A program made the position numbers and the translations under genes. Below are positions 9,281-17,856 of a stretch of 64,000 nt of DNA, one piece after another. The stretch is from Arenibacter latericius DSM 15913 (GTDB lineage Bacteria; Bacteroidota; Bacteroidia; Flavobacteriales; Flavobacteriaceae). The notes under the pieces are model-generated. The model was not told the origin of the DNA and did not search any database. It worked only from the letters and a program-made list of their open reading frames with translations. The stretch spans positions 62,001 through 126,000 of the forward strand of contig NZ_AUKX01000007.1 in the NCBI RefSeq assembly GCF_000424985.1, given 5' to 3'. Position 1 is the stretch's first letter. Each line of letters opens with the position of its first letter.

Positions 9281-9973
9281 ATGCGAACCCTGTTAAGCTT
9301 TTGTTATTTATTTATTTTAACCTTACTAATGTCTTGTGGGGAAAAATCACAGAAAAATGTCTCCAAAGATTCAATACAAAGTGAACAGGAAACATTAAAA
9401 ACAACACCAACCGAGGATAATAGAATTATCCTATTCTATGGCAATAGCCTTACTGCGGGAATGGGACTTGATCCCAACGAAGCTTTCCCTGCACTCATTC
9501 AAGAGAAATTAGACACTCTTGGACTACCCTATAAAGTTATTAATGCAGGATTAAGTGGAGAAACTACTGCCAGCGGTAAGAATAGAATTTCTTGGGTGCT
9601 TAAGCAAAAGGTAGATGTCTTTGTTTTGGAGTTAGGCGCCAATGATGGGTTAAGAGGAATTCCATTGGTAGAAACTAAGAAAAACCTACAAGATATTATT
9701 GACGTAGTAAAAACAGAAAACCCTAATACAATCATTATCCTAGCTGGAATGCAAATTCCGCCCAATATGGGTCCGGAATACACCACAGAATTTAAAAACA
9801 TATTTCCACAGTTAGCATCAGAAAATAATCTAATGCTAATTCCATTTTTATTAGAAAACGTAGCCGGAATCCCTGAACTAAACCAAGCCGATGGTATTCA
9901 CCCTACAGCTGAAGGACAGCAAATAATCGCAAAGAATATATGGCCAATAATTAATAAAGCCATATCAAATTAA
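9281..9973 (+). CDS. tesA: TesA-like SGNH hydrolase lipoprotein (arylesterase / lysophospholipase)
   Basis: The 230-residue protein begins with a lipoprotein signal (LLMSC, lipid cysteine 19), so it should be anchored in the cell envelope facing the periplasm. SGNH blocks are visible: block I is GNSLTAG with the catalytic Ser56 and Asn in place of the usual Asp; block III is GANDGLRG; block V is DGIHPTAEG with the Asp/His pair near residues 204-207. E. coli TesA hydrolyses thioesters, arylesters and lysophospholipids. The gene is divergent from the YbbA/YbbP-type exporter genes, as in E. coli, which suggests linked work on envelope lipids. Confidence 0.92.
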   Translation: MRTLLSFCYLFILTLLMSCGEKSQKNVSKDSIQSEQETLKTTPTEDNRIILFYGNSLTAGMGLDPNEAFPALIQEKLDTLGLPYKVINAGLSGETTASGKNRISWVLKQKVDVFVLELGANDGLRGIPLVETKKNLQDIIDVVKTENPNTIIILAGMQIPPNMGPEYTTEFKNIFPQLASENNLMLIPFLLENVAGIPELNQADGIHPTAEGQQIIAKNIWPIINKAISN

Positions 9974-10127
9974 ATATTTGAATTCCTAAACACCATAAAA
10001 GCGCTGCATTTATTAATTAACAACAACATCAAGTTTTAAATCAATAATCCGCTTAATTTTCCTATTCAGAAATTGAATTAAAAAACCGAACTTCACATGG
10101 CTCATAAACTATAAACTTACAATAGTC

Positions 10128-10150
10128 GCAAAAACTGATTAGGTTTTTGC
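10128..10150 (+). promoter_or_regulatory. Short hairpin upstream of the DUF1275 gene
   Basis: The arms GCAAAAAC and GTTTTTGC flank the 7-nt loop TGATTAG. The hairpin ends 18 nt before the ATG at 10169 and has no T-run, so it is not a standard terminator. It may structure the leader or be an operator; no more can be said. Confidence 0.35.
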
Positions 10151-10168
10151 ACCCTATATAAAAATAAA

Positions 10169-10894
10169 ATGTTTAGACATCAAGGTAAATTCAGAACCGC
10201 CAAACACAATTTAAAGATTGCATCCTTACTTTCCTTTGTTGCAGGAATTGTAAACGTTACCGGCTTTTTGTCTATCCATAAGCTTACCACAAACGTAACG
10301 GGGCACTTTGCTTTTTTTATTGATGAAATCCATAGATGGGAGCCGTGGCAAGGAACGGTATATTTACTTTATATTCTTTCATTCCTCTTTGGGTCATTTC
10401 TTTCTAGCACGTTAATAGAGTTGACTAATATTGGTGAAAGGATAAATATTTATATACTCCCCACTCTGTTGGAAGTGATAACTCTAGTACTCGTCGCAGT
10501 TTTGGTACATATAACACCAGATTTATCTGCAAGTATAATTGCCTGTCTCCTTCTTTTTGCAATGGGAGTCCAAAACTCGTTTGTAACCAAAATATCAGAT
10601 GCCGTAGTGCGTACTACTCACTTAACCGGGCTTTTCACAGATTTGGGGATAGAGCTATCTTATTTAATGTTTCCTAAGAAACATGCGAATAAGAAACATG
10701 TCTTAACTAATATTAGACTACGACTTTATATTATTAGTTTTTTCTTCTTAGGCGGAATTATTGGTGGGTACCTATATACCATTATTCATTATAATGCCCT
10801 TTTAGTAGCTGCTGCATTACTTCTAATTGGCTTAATGTACAGCCGTATCAAGTTTAAGGCTATTTTAGTCAAAAGAAGGTATCAAAATAGATAG
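10169..10894 (+). CDS. YoaK/DUF1275 family membrane protein
   Basis: The 241-residue protein has about six hydrophobic helices. The first block, LLSFVAGIVNVTGFLSIHKLTTNVTGH in essence, is the DUF1275 signature, as is MGVQNSFVTKISDAVVRTTHLTG. The family resembles small transporters, but its substrate is unknown. A short basic tail, KFKAILVKRRYQNR, ends the protein. It stands alone between tesA and a secreted peptidase, with its own 195-nt upstream gap that holds a small hairpin. Confidence 0.88.
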   Translation: MFRHQGKFRTAKHNLKIASLLSFVAGIVNVTGFLSIHKLTTNVTGHFAFFIDEIHRWEPWQGTVYLLYILSFLFGSFLSSTLIELTNIGERINIYILPTLLEVITLVLVAVLVHITPDLSASIIACLLLFAMGVQNSFVTKISDAVVRTTHLTGLFTDLGIELSYLMFPKKHANKKHVLTNIRLRLYIISFFFLGGIIGGYLYTIIHYNALLVAAALLLIGLMYSRIKFKAILVKRRYQNR

Positions 10895-10987
10895 GAATAA
10901 TCCCGAACAGACATAAATCTCAACTTTAAGAAAGGTTTTACGTAGTTTTATAGCTTATTCGTAAACTAAAATTCTAATTATCGTACT

Positions 10988-12844
10988 ATGATTAAAAAAA
11001 ATAACCTCGCGCTTTGCCTATCCCTCATTTTTGGGTTCATAAGCCTAATAAATGCTCAGACAGAAGAGGTTTCGGCAACTAAAAAGGCACTACCTATTTT
11101 TAATAATGGGGAAGCTCAAATAGTTCCTGAATTTAAAGATGCTTCAAAATGGATACGACACGATCTCTGGGTAGAAACCGAATTTGATACGGACGGAGAT
11201 GGTAAAAAAGACAGGATGCACGTTTCGGTGACAAGACCGTACCAAACCGATACCGAGAAACTTAAGTTACCAGTGATATATATTACTAGCCCTTATTTTG
11301 CAGGGGTAGCTCCTTTTGTTGAAGGTAGTTTTTGGAATGTGAAACATGAGCTAGGCGAAGCTGCACCGCCACGCGTTCACCCCGAAGTGGTCCGTACTGG
11401 GGAAAGACCAATAATTTCAAATTCTCATATCCACACCTGGGTACCTAGAGGGTACATTGTGGTCCATTCCTCCTCTCCTGGTACAGGCCTCTCACAGGGC
11501 GCCCCTACCGTAGGTGGCGAGAATGAATCACTGGCTCCAAAAGCAGTAATAGATTGGCTAAATGGTCGTGCTAAGGGATATACAGAACCCTATGGCAAGG
11601 AACGAGTAAAAGCATATTGGTCTACAGGAAAAGTAGGTATGACAGGTACTAGTTATAATGGCACGCTCCCACTAGCAGCTGCTACAACAGGGGTAAAAGG
11701 CTTGGAAGCTATTATCCCGATAGCACCAAACACTTCCTATTACCATTATTACAGGTCTAACGGACTTGTAAGATCTCCAGGTGGTTATCTAGGTGAAGAT
11801 ATTGATGTGCTATACGATTTTATTCACAGTGGTGATGAAAGTAAACGAGCTCACAACAATGCCATTATAAGAGATACGGAGTTGAAAAATGGCATGGATA
11901 GAATTACAGGCGACTACAACGACTTTTGGGCAAATCGAGATTATTTAAATAAAATAGAGCCCATGAAAGCCGCTCTATTAATGGCTCATGGGTTTAATGA
12001 TTGGAATGTAATGCCAGAACACAGTTATAGAATATATAAGGCTGCCAAGGACAAAGGCTTACCTACACAAACCTATTACCATCAAGATGGTCATGGTGGA
12101 GAGCCTCCATTAGAAATGATGAACCGATGGTTTACCCGATACCTACATGGAATTGAAAACGGGGTAGAAAACGACCCAAAGGCATGGATAGTAAGAGAGA
12201 ATGATGCTAGAAACGAGCCAACTCCATATAAGGATTACCCAAATCCTGAAGCCGCTCCGGTGGTATTATACCCAACTAAAGGGGCACCAGAAGTTGGTGG
12301 TCTATCATTAAAAAAAGAAACTACTCAAGTAAAGGAAAAAATTATAGACAACTATTCTTTTTCGGGAGCTGTTCTTGCACAGGCAGAAAATACCAATCAC
12401 CGATTGTTATATGTAACTCCAACCTTAACCAAAGATCTCCATATATCTGGGACACCTAAAGTTACTATTTCCCTTGCAAGCAATAAAGCTGCAGCGAACT
12501 TATCGGTTTGGCTAGTTTCATTACCATGGAACAACAACCGTAAAGCCAAAATTACCGATAATATTATTACCCGGGGATGGGCCGACCCACAAAACCATAA
12601 TTCTTTAACGAATGGAGAACCTTTAAACCCAGGACAATTTTATGAAGTATCTTTTAGCTTAATGCCCGATGATCAAATTATCCCAAAAGGACAACAAATT
12701 GGGTTAATGATTTTCTCTAGCGATAGGGAGTTTACGCTTTGGCCAGAACCTGGAACAGAACTAACAGTAGATCTAGACAACACTAACCTAACAATTCCTA
12801 TTGTTGGAGGTACAGAAAGTTTTAAAGAGGCTACTACAGAATAA
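10988..12844 (+). CDS. Secreted X-Pro dipeptidyl-peptidase / CocE family hydrolase (S15)
   Basis: The 618-residue protein begins with a signal peptide of about 23 residues ending INA|Q, so it is exported to the periplasm or surface. The alpha/beta-hydrolase part carries the S15/CocE nucleophile motif GMTGTSYNG with Ser222. Likely acid and histidine positions follow in HGFNDWNV and HQDGHGG. After about residue 410 comes the jelly-roll C-terminal domain of this family (SGTPKVTISLASNKAAANLSVWLV region). It should cleave X-Pro dipeptides from peptide N-termini, although related members are acyl esterases. It is monocistronic and ends in a bidirectional terminator shared with carB. Confidence 0.9.
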   Translation: MIKKNNLALCLSLIFGFISLINAQTEEVSATKKALPIFNNGEAQIVPEFKDASKWIRHDLWVETEFDTDGDGKKDRMHVSVTRPYQTDTEKLKLPVIYITSPYFAGVAPFVEGSFWNVKHELGEAAPPRVHPEVVRTGERPIISNSHIHTWVPRGYIVVHSSSPGTGLSQGAPTVGGENESLAPKAVIDWLNGRAKGYTEPYGKERVKAYWSTGKVGMTGTSYNGTLPLAAATTGVKGLEAIIPIAPNTSYYHYYRSNGLVRSPGGYLGEDIDVLYDFIHSGDESKRAHNNAIIRDTELKNGMDRITGDYNDFWANRDYLNKIEPMKAALLMAHGFNDWNVMPEHSYRIYKAAKDKGLPTQTYYHQDGHGGEPPLEMMNRWFTRYLHGIENGVENDPKAWIVRENDARNEPTPYKDYPNPEAAPVVLYPTKGAPEVGGLSLKKETTQVKEKIIDNYSFSGAVLAQAENTNHRLLYVTPTLTKDLHISGTPKVTISLASNKAAANLSVWLVSLPWNNNRKAKITDNIITRGWADPQNHNSLTNGEPLNPGQFYEVSFSLMPDDQIIPKGQQIGLMIFSSDREFTLWPEPGTELTVDLDNTNLTIPIVGGTESFKEATTE

Positions 12845-12887
12845 CCTATATCCAAATAGAATAGTAGGGAATTAAACCCCTTACAAT

Positions 12888-12929
12888 AAAAAAACTCCTT
12901 TGCCACAAGATTAGGCAAAGGAGTTTTTT
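12888..12929. terminator. Bidirectional terminator between the S15 peptidase gene and carB
   Basis: The arms AAAACTCCTTTGCC and GGCAAAGGAGTTTT enclose a 9-nt loop, with an A-run before and a T-run after. It lies between convergent genes and can stop transcription from both. Confidence 0.92.
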
Positions 12930-12959
12930 ATATGGGGATATCCCCTATAAAATGGAAGC

Positions 12960-15812
12960 TTATTTGCTTAAGTACATCTTACGTCTAGCATAAAGGTTGT
13001 AAAACTGATCATCCTTTAAGTTCTCAATAAACAATATACTCTCCCCAGTACTCTTCATTTCTGGACCAAGATTTTTGTTTACATTAGGGAATTTCTCAAA
13101 GGAGAATACAGGCTGCTTAATTGCAAATCCTTCCTGTTGTGGATTAAAATTAAAATCCTTCACTTTTTTCTCACCTAGCATTACTTTGGTCGCATAGTTT
13201 ACATAGGGCTCCTTATAAGCTTTTGCAATAAATGGAACAGTTCTAGAAGCTCTAGGGTTAGCCTCAATAATATAAACTATATCGTCTTTTATAGCGAATT
13301 GTATATTAATTAGTCCTACAGTATTTAAGGCCAAGGCTATTTTTTTGGTATGATCTTTTATCTGCTGCATTACAAGCTCCCCTAGAGTAAATGGAGGTAA
13401 TATAGCATTAGAATCACCAGAGTGAATACCACATGGCTCTATATGCTCCATTATTCCTATGATATACACATCTTCGCCGTCACAAATAGCATCTGCTTCT
13501 GCCTCAATAGCACCATCCAAGTAGTGATCTAACAGAAGTTTGTTATTAGGAATCTTCCTTAAAAGATCCACGACATGCTCTTCTAGCTCATCTTTATTAA
13601 TCACAATCTTCATTCCCTGCCCTCCAAGAACATAGGAAGGACGTACTAGAAGTGGGAAGTCTAGCTCATCGGCAAGATTTAAAGCCTCATCAGCAGTTTC
13701 TGCCACCCCAAATTTTGGAAAAGGAATGTCATTTTTCTCTAACAGTGTAGAGAAACTTCCACGATCTTCTGCTAAGTCTAAAGACTCAAAGCTAGTTCCT
13801 ATAATTTTAATACCGTACTTTTCTAACTTTTCTGCAAGCTTAAGAGCTGTCTGCCCTCCTAACTGTACAATTACCCCTTCTGGCTTCTCATGTCTAATAA
13901 TATCATAGATATGCTCCCAGAATACAGGCTCAAAGTAAAGCTTATCGGAAATATCGAAGTCGGTAGATACTGTTTCTGGGTTACAGTTAATCATGATAGT
14001 CTCATAACCACATTCAGCCGCAGCTAATACCCCGTGCACACAGCAATAGTCAAATTCTATCCCTTGTCCAATTCTATTAGGTCCAGAACCAAGCACAACA
14101 ATTTTTTTCTTGTCACTTACTACACTGTCGTTCTGTACATATTTAGTGCCATCAGGTTTTTCAATTTCAGCTTCAAAAGTGGAGTAATAGTACGGGGTCA
14201 TTGCTTTAAATTCTGCCGCACAAGTATCAACCAACTTATAAACCCTATTTATATTAAGAGCAACACGTTTATTATACACTTCACTTTCGTAACAGTCTAC
14301 CATATGTGCAATCTGCCTATCAGCAAAACCTTTTTGTTTAGCCTCTAGTAACAAATCTTTAGTAAGGGATTCTATTGAATACTTACAAATTTCTTTTTCT
14401 AGTTGGTATAGCTCCTCATATTGACGTAGGAACCACATATCTATTTTGGTAATCTCATGGATAGTACTCAATGGTATTCCCATCTGAATAGCATCGTAGA
14501 TTACGAAAACTCTGTCCCAACTTGGAACTGTTAGTTTTTGAATAATTTCCTCGTAATTAGTATACCCTTTACCATCTGCACCAAGTCCGTTTCTTTTAAT
14601 TTCTAGGGACTGTGTAGCTTTGTGTAAGGCCTCTTGGAAAGAACGACCTATACCCATTACTTCACCTACCGATTTCATCTGTAGTCCTAAAGTACGATCA
14701 GACCCTTCAAATTTATCAAAGTTCCATCTTGGAATTTTAACGATCACGTAATCCTGAGTTGGCTCAAACAAAGCAGAGGTAGATTTAGTAATCTGGTTAC
14801 TTAGTTCATTTAAGTTATACCCAATTGCCAATTTAGCTGCAATTTTTGCGATAGGATAACCAGTAGCCTTAGAAGCCAATGCCGAGGAACGAGATACACG
14901 CGGATTAATCTCAATAGCAATAATATCTTCTTTTTCATCTGGACTAACAGCAAACTGTACGTTACATCCTCCTGCAAAATCTCCAATACTACGCATCATT
15001 TTAATGGCCATATCGCGCATTCTTTGGAAAGTGCTGTCCGATAAAGTCATCGCAGGAGCTACCGTTATAGAGTCCCCTGTATGGATTCCCATCGGGTCCA
15101 TATTTTCAATGGTACAGATAATTACAACGTTATCATTCTTATCACGTAGCAATTCTAACTCATACTCTTTCCATCCCATTAGTGCCTTGTCTATCATCAC
15201 CTCGTGAATAGGAGAGATTTCCAAACCATTAGAAAGCATCTCATCAAAATCCTCAGGTTTATAAACTATAGATGCACCAGCACCCCCTAAAGTATAGGAA
15301 GCTCTAATCACCAATGGAAAACCAAACTCTTGGGCTATTTCCTTTCCTTTTAAAAACGAGGTTGCAGTAGCCTGTGGCGCCATACCTACCCCGATTTTAA
15401 GCATAAGTTCACGGAATTTTTCCCGATCTTCTGTAATATTTATAGCATCAATATCTACTCCTATAATTTCTACTCCAAAATCTTCCCAAATACCCTTATT
15501 ATCTGCCTCAATACAAAGGTTTAACGCAGTTTGCCCACCCATAGTTGGTAGTACCGCATCTATATTTGGATGCTTCTCCAGGATTTCTCTGATTGAGTTG
15601 GTGGTTAACGGTTTTAAATAGACATGATCAGCCATAGTAGGATCAGTCATAATCGTAGCCGGGTTACTATTGATTAGGATTGTCTCTATCCCATCTTCCC
15701 TTAAGGACCTAAGCGCTTGGGTACCTGAATAATCAAATTCACACGCCTGACCAATAACGATGGGGCCAGAACCAATAATTAAAATGGAGTTTAAATCTTT
15801 TCTTTTGGGCAT
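12960..15812 (-). CDS. carB: Carbamoyl-phosphate synthase large subunit, short form
   Basis: The protein has 950 residues against about 1070 in E. coli. It has the two homologous ATP-grasp halves: the first with IGSGPIVIGQACEFDYSG, GGQTALN and SYTLGGAGASIV, the second with LGSGPNRIGQGIEFDYC, GGQTALKLAEKL and SYVLGGQGMKIV. The C-terminal MGS-like domain that binds UMP and ornithine in E. coli is absent; the chain ends soon after the second ATP-grasp domain at YARRKMYLSK. It makes carbamoyl phosphate for pyrimidines and arginine with CarA, which is not in the window. No frameshift is seen, and the terminator downstream is intact, so the short form is native. A weak TATATTTA lies 15 nt upstream. 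Confidence 0.96.
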   Translation of the reverse strand: MPKRKDLNSILIIGSGPIVIGQACEFDYSGTQALRSLREDGIETILINSNPATIMTDPTMADHVYLKPLTTNSIREILEKHPNIDAVLPTMGGQTALNLCIEADNKGIWEDFGVEIIGVDIDAINITEDREKFRELMLKIGVGMAPQATATSFLKGKEIAQEFGFPLVIRASYTLGGAGASIVYKPEDFDEMLSNGLEISPIHEVMIDKALMGWKEYELELLRDKNDNVVIICTIENMDPMGIHTGDSITVAPAMTLSDSTFQRMRDMAIKMMRSIGDFAGGCNVQFAVSPDEKEDIIAIEINPRVSRSSALASKATGYPIAKIAAKLAIGYNLNELSNQITKSTSALFEPTQDYVIVKIPRWNFDKFEGSDRTLGLQMKSVGEVMGIGRSFQEALHKATQSLEIKRNGLGADGKGYTNYEEIIQKLTVPSWDRVFVIYDAIQMGIPLSTIHEITKIDMWFLRQYEELYQLEKEICKYSIESLTKDLLLEAKQKGFADRQIAHMVDCYESEVYNKRVALNINRVYKLVDTCAAEFKAMTPYYYSTFEAEIEKPDGTKYVQNDSVVSDKKKIVVLGSGPNRIGQGIEFDYCCVHGVLAAAECGYETIMINCNPETVSTDFDISDKLYFEPVFWEHIYDIIRHEKPEGVIVQLGGQTALKLAEKLEKYGIKIIGTSFESLDLAEDRGSFSTLLEKNDIPFPKFGVAETADEALNLADELDFPLLVRPSYVLGGQGMKIVINKDELEEHVVDLLRKIPNNKLLLDHYLDGAIEAEADAICDGEDVYIIGIMEHIEPCGIHSGDSNAILPPFTLGELVMQQIKDHTKKIALALNTVGLINIQFAIKDDIVYIIEANPRASRTVPFIAKAYKEPYVNYATKVMLGEKKVKDFNFNPQQEGFAIKQPVFSFEKFPNVNKNLGPEMKSTGESILFIENLKDDQFYNLYARRKMYLSK

Positions 15813-15848
15813 TGTAGTGAGTATTATAAATATAAAAACAAATCGGGC

Positions 15849-15886
15849 AAAAAAAAGGTGCTACTTTGGAAAAAGTAACACCTTTG
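15849..15886 (-). terminator. Terminator of rpmH
   Basis: Read on the minus strand, an AAAGGTG...CACCTTT stem with an inner TACTTT/AAAGTA stem is followed by a run of eight T. It lies 25 nt past the rpmH stop and separates rpmH from carB. Confidence 0.9.
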
Positions 15887-15910
15887 TTAATTATAATAAC
15901 AGTATTCTCA

Positions 15911-16072
15911 TTATTTCTTGTGCTTCAACTCAGAAGATACAGATAATTTCTTTCTACCTTTTGCGCGTCTTCTAGCAAGAACTTTTCTACCATTAGCAGT
16001 AGCCATACGTTCTCTAAAACCATGTTTATTCTTTCTCTTCCTTTTTGATGGTTGAAATGTTCTTTTGCTCAT
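15911..16072 (-). CDS. rpmH: 50S ribosomal protein L34
   Basis: The 53-residue, very basic protein begins [20 protein letters not shown] and contains the L34 signature [23 protein letters not shown]. It is a component of the large ribosomal subunit. The ATG at 16072-16070 is the only fitting start. A near-ideal flavobacterial promoter lies 83-112 nt upstream, and a strong terminator follows the stop. In many bacteria rpmH precedes rnpA; here carB follows instead, so it is transcribed alone. Confidence 0.98.
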   Translation of the reverse strand: MSKRTFQPSKRKRKNKHGFRERMATANGRKVLARRRAKGRKKLSVSSELKHKK

Positions 16073-16154
16073 CGTGGCGTATTTTTAAAAGTCTTCTTAA
16101 GTTTCTATTCTAAGTTCTATGGATTTTGCAAATGTACCAGACAAAATCCGGGTG

Positions 16155-16184
16155 CAAATATACAAAGAGTTTTTGCTTTGGCAA
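16155..16184 (-). promoter_or_regulatory. Promoter of rpmH (-33 and -7 elements)
   Basis: On the minus strand, TTG at 16184-16182 is followed 19 nt later by TATATTTG at 16162-16155, close to the Bacteroidota consensus. The predicted start near 16148 gives a leader of about 75 nt before rpmH. Confidence 0.75.
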
Positions 16185-16242
16185 GCCTTATTAAAAAAAT
16201 ATTTTTTTATAATTGTCCACCTCTAGGCCGGTACTAATTTAT

Positions 16243-16250
16243 TACTTTTG
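16243..16250 (+). promoter_or_regulatory. Predicted -7 element for the DUF6263-like gene
   Basis: TACTTTTG matches TAnnTTTG and lies 29 nt before the ATG at 16280. The nearest upstream TTG is 27 nt away, longer than ideal. Confidence 0.6.
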
Positions 16251-16279
16251 CATCGGTTTAATTAGAATCATAATTTCAC

Positions 16280-17185
16280 ATGAAGCGGTTTCTTCTTTTT
16301 ACAATTTTTACCCTACTCCACATAGTGGTATTCGGGCAAGTTTCCTTGGGGTATAATTTGCACAAAGGAGACGTATTTAAGGTGAAGCAAGAAGCCGAGC
16401 AAATCATTACTCAAGAATTGGATGGAGCTTCCCATGTAATTACCAATTTAATTAATGGAGTTCTAGAATTTAAAGTTCTTAATGAAGTAGCAGAAGGTTA
16501 TATAATAGCCCTTACCTTTAAAGATTTAAATCTTAGAATGACTTCTAGTATAGAGGGTGAATTAATGAATATTAAAGCTAAGGAGGTTGTTGTAGGAGAT
16601 ATGCAATCTAAAATATTCAATACTATATTAGAAAATCCAGTTACATTAACTCTAGCTAAAACAGGAGATATTCTTAACGTACAAGGGGGAGATAGCCTAG
16701 TCTCTAAAATGGCAACTGCCTCTGGTCTAAAAGATGAGTTTGCACTTAACCTGATGAAAAAATCCCTAAGAAAGGAATTTGGCTCAGAAGCCTTATCCAA
16801 TAGTTACAAGCAAATGACTTACATCTACCCCAATAAAAAAGTACAGGTTAGCGATACTTGGGAAAACACCTACTCGGGGAAATTAAAAACAGCCACTACT
16901 TGGACTTTAAAGGGAATTTCAGGTCAGAAATCAACAATAACTGGGAAGGGCACCATAGTAATGGACGTAAAAGAACCCAATACCACCATGAAACTAAAAG
17001 GAAATCAATACACAACAATTTTGTCTAGCATTGATACCGGTTTCATTATAAAAATGACTGTGGAAGGAACATCTAAAGGAGTGTCTACCTTAGTGCAATT
17101 GGGAGACCAAGAATTGCCTACCACTATAAAATCTAAAATCACTTACGAATTAATTAATAAGGAACATGTTCAACAAAAACTTTAA
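16280..17185 (+). CDS. Secreted DUF6263-like protein
   Basis: The 301-residue protein has a signal peptide of about 19 residues (MKRFLLFTIFTLLHIVVFG|Q). The mature part is rich in beta strands and Thr/Lys, with a VSLGYNLHKGDVFKVKQEAEQ start and a central YPNKKVQVSDTWENTYSG stretch. This layout fits the DUF6263 family of Bacteroidota, whose function is unknown. It is probably periplasmic or surface-exposed. The next gene starts 20 nt before its stop in another frame, so the two are likely co-translated. The family name is from memory of sequence features; no catalytic motif is visible. Confidence 0.7.
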   Translation: MKRFLLFTIFTLLHIVVFGQVSLGYNLHKGDVFKVKQEAEQIITQELDGASHVITNLINGVLEFKVLNEVAEGYIIALTFKDLNLRMTSSIEGELMNIKAKEVVVGDMQSKIFNTILENPVTLTLAKTGDILNVQGGDSLVSKMATASGLKDEFALNLMKKSLRKEFGSEALSNSYKQMTYIYPNKKVQVSDTWENTYSGKLKTATTWTLKGISGQKSTITGKGTIVMDVKEPNTTMKLKGNQYTTILSSIDTGFIIKMTVEGTSKGVSTLVQLGDQELPTTIKSKITYELINKEHVQQKL

Positions 17186-17681
17186 GATAATTATTGCCGC
17201 ACTGATTATTGCGTATGCGGTTTACCAATTTGTAGAAGGGAATATAGGTAACGGAATCTTCTTGATTCTATTAGCCTCTATTTTTGTATTTCTTTATTTT
17301 AGAAATGAAATTATCCTTTTAGCCTTCCTACGGATGAGGAAACAAGATCTTGAGGGTACTAAGAAATGGCTAAATAAAATTAAAAATCCCGAAACGGCTC
17401 TTACTCAAAAGCAACATGGGTATTACAACTACCTTAACGGTATAATCTTTTCCCAGACCAACCTTACTCAGGCTGAAAAATATTTTAAAAAAGCTCTAAA
17501 ACTTGGCCTTAACATGGACTATGACGTAGCAATGGCAAAGTTAAGTTTGGCGGGTATTGCTATGCAGAAACGCAGAAAGAGGGAAGCTACTATGCTATTG
17601 CAGGAAGCCAAGAAGCTAGACAAGCAAAATATGCTTACTGATCAGATTAAGATGATGCAACAACAAATGAAAAAAATATAG
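17166..17681 (+). CDS. Membrane-anchored TPR protein
   Basis: The 171-residue protein has two adjacent N-terminal transmembrane helices (about residues 7-22 and 29-46), then a soluble part with two tetratricopeptide-like units, YYNYLNGIIFSQTNLTQAEK and a second around AMAKLSLAGIAMQKRRKREA. TPRs mediate protein contacts; the partner is unknown. It overlaps the preceding secreted-protein gene by 20 nt and ends before a strong terminator, so the pair forms a two-gene operon. The ATG is at 17166. Confidence 0.8.
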   Translation: MFNKNFKIIIAALIIAYAVYQFVEGNIGNGIFLILLASIFVFLYFRNEIILLAFLRMRKQDLEGTKKWLNKIKNPETALTQKQHGYYNYLNGIIFSQTNLTQAEKYFKKALKLGLNMDYDVAMAKLSLAGIAMQKRRKREATMLLQEAKKLDKQNMLTDQIKMMQQQMKKI

Positions 17682-17781
17682 GTGTTGAATAACTAATATG
17701 TCGTGAAAATTTAATTTTTATTTTTTAGACAGAATTAGTAATTTTCCCTAGTATAACGTTTATTATTTATATTTTAGAATC

Positions 17782-17820
17782 GCCAATACCGAACAGAAAA
17801 GTACAGGTATTGGCTTTTTT
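17782..17820 (+). terminator. Terminator after the TPR gene
   Basis: The arms GCCAATACC and GGTATTGGC with a 15-nt loop are followed by six T. It closes the operon starting at 16280, just before the convergent cls gene. Confidence 0.9.
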
Positions 17821-17856
17821 CATTCATTATAACAGCAGTGAAAATCGTTGATTAAC

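Noticed and set aside
14034-14348. 104-codon plus-strand frame opposite carB
   Set aside because: It lies fully inside carB in antisense and has no motif.
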